The notes under the pieces: model-generated
The model's input: only the letters and a program-made list of their open reading frames with translations
Told to the model about the DNA's origin: nothing
Database searches by the model: none
Made by a program: the position numbers and the translations under genes
Shown here: piece by piece, positions 1 through 8,033 of the stretch
How the letters are laid out: every line of letters starts with the position of its first letter
Numbering within the stretch: the stretch's first letter is position 1
Origin: Bacteroidales bacterium
Lineage (GTDB): Bacteria; Bacteroidota; Bacteroidia; Bacteroidales; ML635J-15
Direction: 5' to 3'
NCBI GenBank assembly: GCA_028697515.1
Contig: JAQVEY010000027.1
Span: forward strand, 1-12,474
DNA: 12,474 nucleotides

Positions 1-1
1 T

Positions 2-706
2 ATGCCGGGATCAATCAGAAAGTTAGCTTCGGAAATATTAGTTGAGCCCCAAATTATAGACCTAAATTTTTCTAAACCTGCAGAAGAAATTGACCAAAAA
101 GTATATTTAGTTTATGAATCTGATAAGCAACAACTATTAAAAACACTATTAAAAGATTATATCGATCAAAAAATTTTGATTTTTGTTTCTACTAAAATAA
201 ATGTCGGAAAAGTATCATCATATTTGAACTCAAACGGGATAAAAAATTCTGCTATTAACTCATCTTTTACTCAACAAGAGAGAAACGAAACTGTTTCGTC
301 TTTTAAAAGTGGTCAGGTTAATATTTTGGTTGCAACTAACCTTCTTTCAAGAGGTATTGATATTGAAGATGTAAATCTTATTGTTAATTATGATATCCCC
401 GAAAAACCTGAGGATTATGTTCATCGCATCGGTAGAACTGCAAGAGCAGGAAAACTTGGACTTGCAATTAGTTTTATAAGTGAATTTGAAATTATAAAAT
501 TTAATAGAATTGAAAAACTGCTAGGTAGAAGTATTGATAAAATTGCTCTTCCTGATGGTTTTGAAAAAGCTCCAAAGTATTCCATTATAAATAGTGCCGG
601 AAATCGTCGAAAGAAGCCGAGACATTTTAATTCAGGTAAATCAAAACAAATAAGTGTAAATACGAAGAAATTGTTTAGAAGATCTGATTCTGCAAAAAAT
701 GAATAA
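2..706 (+). CDS. DEAD-box ATP-dependent RNA helicase, C-terminal part (5' end outside window)
   Basis: This is the RecA-like domain 2 and C-terminal tail of a superfamily 2 DEAD-box helicase, an enzyme that unwinds or remodels RNA duplexes using ATP in the cytoplasm. Visible motifs, numbered from the first complete codon, are motif IV (ILIFVST, 58-64), motif V (VATNLLSRGID, 110-120) and motif VI (HRIGRTARAG, 141-150, with its arginine fingers). The first codons, reading MPGSIRKLA, match what normally follows the SAT of motif III, so the ATG at position 2 is almost certainly internal and the DEAD and Walker A motifs lie to the left. The tail from about 190 is basic (RRKKPRH, then KKLFRRS), typical of RNA-binding extensions. 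Two oddities are Asn where motif V usually has Asp, and no HGD before the QxxR segment. It ends 14 bases before the convergent tamB. RhlE-like assignment is possible but not provable here. Confidence 0.93.
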   Translation: MPGSIRKLASEILVEPQIIDLNFSKPAEEIDQKVYLVYESDKQQLLKTLLKDYIDQKILIFVSTKINVGKVSSYLNSNGIKNSAINSSFTQQERNETVSSFKSGQVNILVATNLLSRGIDIEDVNLIVNYDIPEKPEDYVHRIGRTARAGKLGLAISFISEFEIIKFNRIEKLLGRSIDKIALPDGFEKAPKYSIINSAGNRRKKPRHFNSGKSKQISVNTKKLFRRSDSAKNE

Positions 707-720
707 AAAATATTCAAATT

Positions 721-3700
721 TTATTGACTTTTCTTGCGATGCTTTTTAAAGCTTATTGCGTCCCAAAGTTTTGTAAATAACTCACCGAAGGTGTTAAAAT
801 CCTGTGTATAGAAAATACCGACTCCATTTGTGTATGGGCCAAATTCAGCTTGCATATCATCGTTTGCACGTGTAAACCCTTTTACGCGGAAAGAACCGCT
901 TTTATTAACTTTTAATTGTACTTCTATATCACCTATAAGATTACTAGTGCTTGATTTGTTTTCGCCTACTCCGACATTACCATTTATTAAAACTCTGTCA
1001 TTTAATATTTGTGTTGATAGAGCTACTTCTAGTTCTTGACCTGAAACATCAGTTCCCGGACGATAATTAAAACCTATGTCAAAGTCTTTACTAATTTGTG
1101 AAAGCCAGTTGCTAAGCTGATTTGAGAGAAGTTCTGCAGATGTTACACCAAACGCATTTGTTGTGTTGCCCAACTGTGGTCCTACTGTTGCTGAAGCAGT
1201 AGAGGAATAGAATTTATTAAGTATCAGTAAGTATAATAATTGTTTATTAATTTCGTCTTGAGATAGATTAGCTAAAAGTGTCTTTACTTTATCTGTAGCA
1301 TTTGGTATATTTATGCTGAATAAAATATCAGGTGCCATTAAACTTCCTGACATATGCATTTTGCATTCAACATTTACAGGTTTTGTGTATGTGTCACTAG
1401 AATCTGCTATTTCTGACATCAAGTCAATTAGAGGGGCTTTAGCATAATAGATGGCATCCAAATCTAGTTGTGCTTCGTACGAATCGCCTGACCAAAGAAT
1501 TGTGCCACCTGGTTTTATGTGGAATTTCTTATTGATAATGTTTTCTAGTGTAAAAAGATAGTCTCCTTCAATTACTACTAATTCGCCATACATGTAAAAC
1601 TCTTCATCAGAAGTATATTCCATCTTTAAATTTCCAGAGCAAAAACCTCTCATAACATCTCCAACTTTTGGATCAAAAACTATTTGTACTTCAGCCTCAG
1701 GAGTAACTTCAACGTCCATTTTAAAATAGTAATCCATTTCAGATTCAGGAGCAAGCATAACTTTCATACCTGTTGAATCTGTTTCTTTTTTTACAAATGT
1801 TACATAGTTTAAAGAACTTGATTCATAATATTCAGTCATTGGTAAAACAAAAACAGTATTAGGCTCTGTCTTAGCTACAACATCAATTCCAAATTTGTCA
1901 AGATTGCCTGAAATTTTTACTGTTCCTGTGCCGTAAGCAGTTCCATAATATAAGCTATTGTCTTTTTCTGATGTATTAAGTAACTTCATTTTTTCAGCCA
2001 TAATAAGTAGGTCGAATCTGAAATCACTAAATTTATTATGATAAACTCCTCCTTGAATAGTTCCGGGGTTTTTATATTCATCATAAATCTTGAAATCATT
2101 AAATAGAATGGCGTCATTCGTTATTAAAATCTTATCGTCTGTATTTGCTTTTATTTTAAGGAAATCATAAACAAATTCTGTCTTTTCAAAATCAATATAC
2201 CCATCAATATCTGGGTCAGACAAATAACCTGAAACTTTTAATTCTATATCAACAAAACCGGTTAATTCACTTACTTCATAATCTACTAAATATGGCTGTA
2301 GAATATCAAGCTTAAAATTATCCATAGTAAAATTAACATCTATACTATCGATTTCAGGTAAATAACAACCTCTTATTTTCATGTATTTGTTTACTCCGTC
2401 AACTTTTAATCCATTTTCATTATCCTCCCAAATTGCCGACAAATCAAATCTTCCAAAATCTTCATCATTTATTTTAAAATCTTTTATGCTTAATGTTGAT
2501 CTAAACACAGGATTAGAATAAATATTTGCAACCCTACCGTTGCCTGTTAAAATTCCATTAAGATGGTAGCCTGTTGATTCTAAGTATGGGTTGAAATTGG
2601 TTATATCAACATTGCTAATTAGAAATCTTAATAGTTTTGAGGGATCTTCAGAAACTTCACCATCTATATTTAATACTTGATTTTCGTGAGTTAGCGAGAA
2701 ATTACTGATTTTTATATTTGTACTATCTATAATTATCGGTGTTCTCTTTATATCCCAAATTCTATTTTCAACTATAACCTCTGATTGATGAATTATGTTT
2801 TCGATTTTTGGGAAGTTCTGTCCTTCTATAGGTATAAATTTTGTACTTATTGCAATATTGCCTGAATTCCTGCTTATATCATAATTGTCCCAGTTGATAT
2901 CCATAAAGACAGAGTCATTTTGGACATCAAGTTTAAATAACATATTTTCAAACCAAGGGAAATCTTTGGAACTGATTTCTTGCACTGTTAAATATAAATC
3001 AAGAGAATCTTTATATGCATTAATGTTTAATTCAGTTCCCCACATATAGATGCTGTCGTATTTAATAATAGGAATACTAAAGATTGCATCTAGCTCATGA
3101 TTTATCCCCGAAATTTTTCCTTCAGCAAATATTTCTCCTTCGATGCTTAAATTTGGAACAAAAACATTGGTTAAATTTTCGAGTGCCTTCAATCTTATGT
3201 CAAAATTTGCAATATTGTCACTTGTGGATTCTTCGACTTCTATTTTATTAATAAAAGTTGGAGTATAACCAGCTATCATATTATAAATAGTATAACCAAG
3301 TTCACCGTATTCAAAAATACCGTAGAGATTAATATCAGCATAATCGGAACGTATTGTTAAAAATTGTTGCTCATATTCGTCTCTATAGCTATTTAAACTT
3401 AGTTGGTTTAGTTTCAATGTTTGCCCGTTAGATGTGTAGGCAAGATTACTTATAAAAATATTGCCTTCAGGATTATTAAGCAAATCTCCCCTCAAATCAG
3501 AAGAAACAACAAGTCTTATTTCAGATGGTAGACTATCATTAGTAATATGCAGTTTGTTTAAGTTTGCGTAAATATCAGTTGAAAAATCGATTTCCTGATT
3601 ATCTGTACCATAATCATATTTCCCAATAAACTCAACCTGTAGATTAGGATCATTTATATATAATTCTCCATTAAAGAAACTATTAGAAACATCTCCCTTG

Positions 3701-5151
3701 ATTTTTATGTCTGAATAATAATAATCTAATATACCTAATTCACTAATATTACAATCAATTTGTGTTTGAAAGTTACCTACAGAATCAAGGGTTCCGTTCA
3801 AAGTTGAACTTAAGCTGAGCATACCAAATGTGTCTGGATATCCAGATATGCTGCCTAGATTTATCTTGTTGGCTTGAAGTTTTCCATTATAAGAAACATC
3901 AAAATTTTCGAAATCGGTGATTATGGCCATGTCGGTTCTTATAGATCCTAAACCAGTATTAAATTCTCCGTATGCAACGAGATCATTAAATAATCCGGTT
4001 ATGTTTCCAGTAAATGATAAATAGCCTAAATCGTCAATCATAGATGGTAATACAATTTGATCTTTTGGAGAAAAAATTCGCATTATTTTTCTTAAATCAG
4101 CAGTGGAAGTAGTAAGTTTTGAAACATCTCCAAAAATAAAAGTCATATCGTAATCTGGCAATCCATCTACCGAAAGATTTGTTATTAGTCTTGTATCGTT
4201 GCCATAAGATATGTTAAAATTCTTAAATTTAAATTTTGATAATTTGCCCGAAAAGTCACCCGAAAGATATATTTTATCGTGCAAGTAACTGTACTCTGTC
4301 ATAAATGGACCTAAATCTGCAACATCAAATACTAAAGTGTCAATAAGAATCTTGACTTTCATTTTGTTCAATGGGTCGGACAAGTAATCTTCTTCAATTC
4401 CTTCAACACTAATTTCTGTACTCTTAAATTCAGAATACCTTGTTTTTATTATAAAGTCTTTTAAAAATACCCCACTATTACAATATAATAACTTAGTTGA
4501 AAACTTTGTTAAATTAATTCCGGATTTTTCATTAAAATTAAAATCATCCAAATTTAAGCTAATAGAATCGTTAAAGTATTTTATATCTTTAATAAGAAGA
4601 TTTAATTCCGTAATACTAATGTCTGAAGGGTTGAATTCTGTTAAGTCATTTGGGAATCTAGAATCCCGATAATTAAAACGGGCATTTATGATTTCAATTT
4701 TATCACAAAATACGTCAAAGCTCTCTGTTTCGGTTGTGTCTTCATCCTTAGAAAGGAATTTGTTTAAAATATATTCATAGTTTGAATTACCTAACGAGTC
4801 AACAGTAATATTAACGAATGGCTCATTAAAAGAGACTTTGTTTACGTATAATTGCTTATCAAAATATTTAATAGCTGCAATTTTAACATCAATTTCTTTT
4901 GAGTAAACTAACGTGTCACCAATAGAATCTTTAAGATATACTCCTGACAAAGTTAAAGTATTAGGCAATTTAATATAAACATTATCAACCTCAATATCTA
5001 TTTCGTAAACATCGGAAAAGAATTTAATAATTTGTTTGGTTAGATAGCTTTGCAGAAACGCTGAATTAAGAAAGATAATTAGAATAATAAAGTCCCTAAT
5101 TATCAGACAGGCAAAAATAGCTAGTATTCTTTTAAGCTTTATTCTGAACAC
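721..5151 (-). CDS. tamB: TamB-like translocation and assembly module protein (DUF490 family)
   Basis: The 1476-residue protein has one N-terminal hydrophobic anchor (about residues 8-32), then a very long chain of short beta-rich repeats (GxLxxSxxxGxL-like patterns) and a C-terminal TamB domain from about 1040 to the end. In the C-terminal domain, LSQDEINKQLLYLLIL (about 1294-1310) and the ending GVGIFYTQDFNTFGELF are family hallmarks. Known relatives are inner-membrane-anchored, periplasm-spanning proteins of the AsmA/TamB bridge group, which work with an outer-membrane Omp85 partner (TamA) and are implicated in outer-membrane protein assembly and phospholipid transport. No Omp85 gene is visible here. 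Start: the only in-frame candidate is GTG at 5151; an in-frame TAA lies five codons upstream and no ATG occurs before the beta region. The anchor contains an unusual Arg-Asp pair (IIRDFIIL). It is divergent from tsaD and convergent with the helicase. Family assignment is firm; the exact function in this organism is inference. Confidence 0.93.
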   Translation of the reverse strand: MFRIKLKRILAIFACLIIRDFIILIIFLNSAFLQSYLTKQIIKFFSDVYEIDIEVDNVYIKLPNTLTLSGVYLKDSIGDTLVYSKEIDVKIAAIKYFDKQLYVNKVSFNEPFVNITVDSLGNSNYEYILNKFLSKDEDTTETESFDVFCDKIEIINARFNYRDSRFPNDLTEFNPSDISITELNLLIKDIKYFNDSISLNLDDFNFNEKSGINLTKFSTKLLYCNSGVFLKDFIIKTRYSEFKSTEISVEGIEEDYLSDPLNKMKVKILIDTLVFDVADLGPFMTEYSYLHDKIYLSGDFSGKLSKFKFKNFNISYGNDTRLITNLSVDGLPDYDMTFIFGDVSKLTTSTADLRKIMRIFSPKDQIVLPSMIDDLGYLSFTGNITGLFNDLVAYGEFNTGLGSIRTDMAIITDFENFDVSYNGKLQANKINLGSISGYPDTFGMLSLSSTLNGTLDSVGNFQTQIDCNISELGILDYYYSDIKIKGDVSNSFFNGELYINDPNLQVEFIGKYDYGTDNQEIDFSTDIYANLNKLHITNDSLPSEIRLVVSSDLRGDLLNNPEGNIFISNLAYTSNGQTLKLNQLSLNSYRDEYEQQFLTIRSDYADINLYGIFEYGELGYTIYNMIAGYTPTFINKIEVEESTSDNIANFDIRLKALENLTNVFVPNLSIEGEIFAEGKISGINHELDAIFSIPIIKYDSIYMWGTELNINAYKDSLDLYLTVQEISSKDFPWFENMLFKLDVQNDSVFMDINWDNYDISRNSGNIAISTKFIPIEGQNFPKIENIIHQSEVIVENRIWDIKRTPIIIDSTNIKISNFSLTHENQVLNIDGEVSEDPSKLLRFLISNVDITNFNPYLESTGYHLNGILTGNGRVANIYSNPVFRSTLSIKDFKINDEDFGRFDLSAIWEDNENGLKVDGVNKYMKIRGCYLPEIDSIDVNFTMDNFKLDILQPYLVDYEVSELTGFVDIELKVSGYLSDPDIDGYIDFEKTEFVYDFLKIKANTDDKILITNDAILFNDFKIYDEYKNPGTIQGGVYHNKFSDFRFDLLIMAEKMKLLNTSEKDNSLYYGTAYGTGTVKISGNLDKFGIDVVAKTEPNTVFVLPMTEYYESSSLNYVTFVKKETDSTGMKVMLAPESEMDYYFKMDVEVTPEAEVQIVFDPKVGDVMRGFCSGNLKMEYTSDEEFYMYGELVVIEGDYLFTLENIINKKFHIKPGGTILWSGDSYEAQLDLDAIYYAKAPLIDLMSEIADSSDTYTKPVNVECKMHMSGSLMAPDILFSINIPNATDKVKTLLANLSQDEINKQLLYLLILNKFYSSTASATVGPQLGNTTNAFGVTSAELLSNQLSNWLSQISKDFDIGFNYRPGTDVSGQELEVALSTQILNDRVLINGNVGVGENKSSTSNLIGDIEVQLKVNKSGSFRVKGFTRANDDMQAEFGPYTNGVGIFYTQDFNTFGELFTKLWDAISFKKHRKKSQ

Positions 5152-5218
5152 AATTATTCTAATTTAGTCATAAATGCAAATATTAAAAAAAAAATGCTGT
5201 TTTGAAGTCGAGAAAATA

Positions 5219-5226
5219 TACTTTTG
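5219..5226 (+). promoter_or_regulatory. Candidate Bacteroidota -7 promoter element for tsaD
   Basis: TACTTTTG is a perfect match to the TAnnTTTG -7 consensus of Bacteroidota primary-sigma promoters. It lies about 25 bases before the tsaD ATG at 5252. A -33 box is weak: TTTG at 5201-5204 is too close, and the better-spaced TGCTG around 5195-5199 is a poor match. The element supports the downstream start, since it would otherwise sit inside the coding region. Confidence 0.5.
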
Positions 5227-5251
5227 TAAACTTTGTTTTGTTAAGAAATTA

Positions 5252-6271
5252 ATGAGTATTTGTATTTTAGGAATAGAATCTTCGTGTGATGACACTTCAG
5301 CATCGATATTGTGTGATGGAAGAGTACTGTCAAATGTAATAAATACTCAGCAAATTCATGCGAAATATGGAGGAGTTGTACCTGAACTTGCAAGTAGGGC
5401 TCACCAACAAAATATTATCCCTGTTGTAAAAGAGGCATTATTAATTGCAAATAAAGAATTATCTGATATTTCTGCAATAGCTTTCACAAAGGGACCAGGC
5501 TTGTTAGGTTCATTACTTGTTGGATCGTCTTTTGCGAAGGCTTTGTCGGTTGCAATTTCGAAACCTTTAATTGGAGTTAATCATTTACATGGTCATATTT
5601 TTACACATTTTTTAAGAAATAAAAAAGAGCAAGATTTTAAAGCAAAATTTCCGTATTTATGTCTTCTTGTTTCGGGGGGGCATACTCAAATTATTCGAGT
5701 AAATAATTATACTGATTTTGATGTAATTGGAACAACTATAGATGATGCGGCAGGAGAGGCTTTTGATAAATGTGCTAAAGTCTTAGGCTTAGGTTATCCG
5801 GGTGGGGTACAAATTGACAAATTGGCAAAAAATGGAAATAGTGACAGATTTAAGTTCGGTAAACCAAAAATTACAGGATTAGATTATAGTTTTAGTGGGA
5901 TAAAAACATCATTTCTATATTTTCTGCGCGATGAGCTTAAAAAGAATAATGATTTTATTAAAGACAACCTTAACGATATTTGTGCGTCTTTACAATCAGA
6001 AATAATAGATGTATTAATCGAAAAACTTATTAAAGCTGTAAAAATGACAGGAATTACAGAAATCTCAGTTTCAGGCGGTGTATCAGCAAATTCCTATTTA
6101 CGAACTAAACTGTCAGAAATTGGAAAAGATAATAATTGGAATATTTATTTACCTGAAAAGATTTATGCTACAGATAATGCAGCAATGGTGGCTCTAATTG
6201 GATATTTTTACTATTTGGATGGTAAAACTGACAATTTGAATATTTCTCCTCAAGCGAGAATAGTTTTATAA
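5252..6271 (+). CDS. tsaD: tRNA N6-adenosine threonylcarbamoyltransferase TsaD
   Basis: TsaD transfers the threonylcarbamoyl group from threonylcarbamoyl-AMP to A37 of ANN-decoding tRNAs, with TsaB and TsaE, to make t6A in the cytoplasm. The ATG at 5252 gives 339 residues, the usual family size. The frame is open to 5174, but the extra 26 residues are Cys/Lys-rich, unlike the family, and carry the promoter element. Evidence by residue: ILGIESSCDDTS (5-16), GGVVPELASRAH (40-51), GPGLLGSL (81-88), metal-binding HLHGH (His111 and His115), SGGHTQ (141-146), DYSFSGIKT (211-219), SGGVSAN (274-280) and the metal-ligand Asp308 in TDNAAM. All expected active-site residues are present. The SGGH codons contain a run of seven G (5674-5680), striking in such AT-rich DNA. 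It is divergent from tamB, an arrangement I recall from other Bacteroidota. tsaB and tsaE are not in the window. Confidence 0.98.
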   Translation: MSICILGIESSCDDTSASILCDGRVLSNVINTQQIHAKYGGVVPELASRAHQQNIIPVVKEALLIANKELSDISAIAFTKGPGLLGSLLVGSSFAKALSVAISKPLIGVNHLHGHIFTHFLRNKKEQDFKAKFPYLCLLVSGGHTQIIRVNNYTDFDVIGTTIDDAAGEAFDKCAKVLGLGYPGGVQIDKLAKNGNSDRFKFGKPKITGLDYSFSGIKTSFLYFLRDELKKNNDFIKDNLNDICASLQSEIIDVLIEKLIKAVKMTGITEISVSGGVSANSYLRTKLSEIGKDNNWNIYLPEKIYATDNAAMVALIGYFYYLDGKTDNLNISPQARIVL

Positions 6272-6379
6272 AAATTTGTTTAATTTTGTGTGATTTGAAA
6301 ATTATGTGCTACTTTGGTCTGAAATTTGTAAAAATGGGATGGTTTTAGAAATTTGTTAATGTTTTAAAATTTTATTATT

Positions 6380-6775
6380 ATGAAAAGGATTATTTTTTTA
6401 GTTTTTACAATTGTATTATCAACAGTAATTTTTGCTCAGCAAGAAGGACCTGCAATTTCATGGACAGAAACGGTTCACGATTTCGGAACATTTAAGGAAG
6501 AAGACGGCTTACAAAAAGCAAAATTTGAATTTGTAAATACCGGCAATGCTCCTTTATTTATTACAAATGTGAAAGCGTCTTGTGGTTGCACTGCTACTGA
6601 ATATTCAAAAGAACCAGTTCAACCTGGTGGAAAAGGTTATGTTATTGCTGCATATAATCCAGCAAATAGACCTGGTAAGTTTAATAAGTCAATAACTGTA
6701 ACCACAAATGAGTTTCAACCAACCTCTGTTTTGAGAATTACAGGTGATGTGACACCAAAACCAGCAGAGCAGTAG
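6380..6775 (+). CDS. Secreted single-domain DUF1573 protein
   Basis: This is a 131-residue exported protein. Residues 1-19 form a classical signal peptide (MKR, then a hydrophobic core, ending IFA before Gln20) with no lipobox Cys, so it is probably soluble in the periplasm or outside the cell. The remainder is one DUF1573 domain, an immunoglobulin-like beta-sandwich common in Bacteroidota whose biochemical role is unknown to me. Diagnostic parts are HDFGTFKEEDG (33-43), FVNTGNAPL (51-59), ASCGCTATEY (66-75, with Cys68 and Cys70) and the NRPGKFNKSITV stretch (96-107). Over about 100 aligned residues it differs from the N-terminal domain of the next gene at about 28 positions, so the two are recent paralogues. 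A gap of 40 bases with no terminator separates them, suggesting one transcript. Upstream, TTTG (6285-6288) and TACTTTG (6310-6316) form only an imperfect promoter. It could instead be a remnant of a larger gene, but the frame is intact. Confidence 0.9.
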   Translation: MKRIIFLVFTIVLSTVIFAQQEGPAISWTETVHDFGTFKEEDGLQKAKFEFVNTGNAPLFITNVKASCGCTATEYSKEPVQPGGKGYVIAAYNPANRPGKFNKSITVTTNEFQPTSVLRITGDVTPKPAEQ

Positions 6776-6815
6776 TATTGAAAAATAAAATAAAAGAATA
6801 TTTAAAATTTTAGTT

Positions 6816-7928
6816 ATGAAAAAAACAGTATTATTTACATCATTATTTTTAATTTTTTCTGTCATTGTTCTTGCTCAAACTCAGCAACCTGCTATTTCTT
6901 GGGACAAAACAACCCATAATTTTGGGTCATTTAAAGAGGAGGATGGTACTCAAACCGCAACTTTTACTTTTACGAATACGGGAAGTATGCCTTTGTATAT
7001 AACAAATGTAAAAGCATCTTGTGGTTGTACTGCTACAGAATACACAAAAGAGCCGGTGCAACCCGGAGGTAAAGGGTTTGTGAAAGCTACTTATGATCCG
7101 AGAAACAGACCAGGAAAATTTAATAAATCTGTTACAGTTACTGCCAATACCGAAAATCCTACAACTATGTTAAGGATTGAAGGAGATGTTTCACCACGTG
7201 AAAAGGGAATAGAGGATTTTTATCCAAAAGCTTTTGGTGATGTAAGATTAAGAACCTCTCATCTTGCTTTTACTAAAGTGTACAATAATCAAACTGTAAC
7301 TGATACGATTGGAATTGTAAATATGGGTGCTGATCCTGTTACTATTACTTTTGAGAATGTTCCTGAACATATTGCAATATCTGTGAAACCAGAAAAACTT
7401 GCAGGAAAAAAGCCAAATGAGAAAGCTGGAGAATTTGGTGTTATAACAGTTACTTACAATGGACAAAAGAAAAATGATTGGGGTTTTGTGATGGATAGAG
7501 TAGATTTTGTGATAAATGGTGAAAAAGTTTCTCAAAACAGATTGTCTATCAGTGCAACTATTGAAGAAGATTTCAGTCACTTAACAGCCGATGAGTTAGC
7601 TAATGCTCCTAAAGCTGAATTTGAAAGTACTGAATTTCAATTTGGCACAATCAAATCAGGTGAAAAATCAACTTATAACTTTGTATTTAAAAACACAGGA
7701 AAGAGTGATTTGGTAATAAGAAAAATTAAAGCATCTTGTGGATGTACAGCAACAAATCCCGAAAAAATGATTATAAAACCAGGAGAATCTAGCCATATAA
7801 CTGCAACATTTAATTCTGCTGGTAAACGCGGTAATCAGAACAAAACTATTACTGTAATTACAAATGATCCTTCACAGTCAAGTGTTGTCTTAAAAATTAT
7901 TGGTACTGTTGAAGAAGTAAAAAATTAG
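6816..7928 (+). CDS. Secreted multi-domain DUF1573 protein
   Basis: This 370-residue exported protein begins with a signal peptide (MKK, hydrophobic core, ending VLA before Gln21). Three beta-rich units follow: a DUF1573 domain (about 24-126) nearly matching the preceding gene, a middle Ig-like unit without the cysteine motif (about 135-250; it starts with LAFTKVYNNQTVTDTIGI and has VTYNG near 212), and a second DUF1573 domain (about 266-366). The ASCGCTAT motif occurs twice, with Cys69/Cys71 and Cys308/Cys310. Each copy is followed by a KPG or QPGGKG turn, then a stretch in which (R)GKxNK or RGNQNKT leads into a TVxTN strand. A repeated Cys-Gly-Cys suggests a structural or metal/thiol role, but that is inference. 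No sorting domain, transmembrane helix or lipobox is present. It is probably cotranscribed with the 131-aa gene and ends just before a strong terminator. The function is unknown. Confidence 0.92.
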   Translation: MKKTVLFTSLFLIFSVIVLAQTQQPAISWDKTTHNFGSFKEEDGTQTATFTFTNTGSMPLYITNVKASCGCTATEYTKEPVQPGGKGFVKATYDPRNRPGKFNKSVTVTANTENPTTMLRIEGDVSPREKGIEDFYPKAFGDVRLRTSHLAFTKVYNNQTVTDTIGIVNMGADPVTITFENVPEHIAISVKPEKLAGKKPNEKAGEFGVITVTYNGQKKNDWGFVMDRVDFVINGEKVSQNRLSISATIEEDFSHLTADELANAPKAEFESTEFQFGTIKSGEKSTYNFVFKNTGKSDLVIRKIKASCGCTATNPEKMIIKPGESSHITATFNSAGKRGNQNKTITVITNDPSQSSVVLKIIGTVEEVKN

Positions 7929-7949
7929 TTAAAATTTTAATTTATATTG

Positions 7950-7978
7950 ATGGTCGGGAATTTCCGACCATTTTTTTT
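7950..7978 (+). terminator. Rho-independent terminator after the DUF1573 pair
   Basis: An 8-bp perfect stem, ATGGTCGG (7950-7957) and CCGACCAT (7964-7971), encloses a 6-base loop (GAATTT) and runs into eight T residues (7971-7978). It sits 21 bases after the stop of the 370-aa DUF1573 gene. The reading frame of the protease is open through this hairpin from a TTG-ATG pair at 7947, which argues strongly against those codons as its start. Confidence 0.9.
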
Positions 7979-8033
7979 ATTATATTGCATTAATATTTTT
8001 TCAATAATACGGAATGTAATGACGAATGATATT

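Noticed and set aside
421..717. 98-codon minus-strand open frame
   Set aside because: It lies antisense to the conserved helicase motifs V and VI and has no family features; it is a shadow of the helicase.
830..1039. 69-codon plus-strand open frame
   Set aside because: It is antisense to the conserved C-terminal TamB domain, with no recognisable product.
721..5151. tamB as a repeat-rich adhesin or a phage tail protein
   Set aside because: The N-terminal anchor, the AsmA/TamB-like repeats and the diagnostic C-terminal TamB domain explain the whole protein.
5175..5186. Possible tamB promoter (CAAATATTA, read on the minus strand as TAATATTTG)
   Set aside because: It has one extra base relative to TAnnTTTG and no TTG at the -33 distance; too weak to list as a feature.
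5174..5251. 26-residue N-terminal extension of tsaD
   Set aside because: TsaD proteins normally begin right at the ILGIESSCDDT segment; the extension is unlike the family and contains a perfect -7 promoter element.
7248..7580. 110-codon minus-strand open frame rich in Ser, Asn and Ile
   Set aside because: It is antisense to the middle unit of the 370-aa DUF1573 protein; the composition is that of a complementary-strand shadow.
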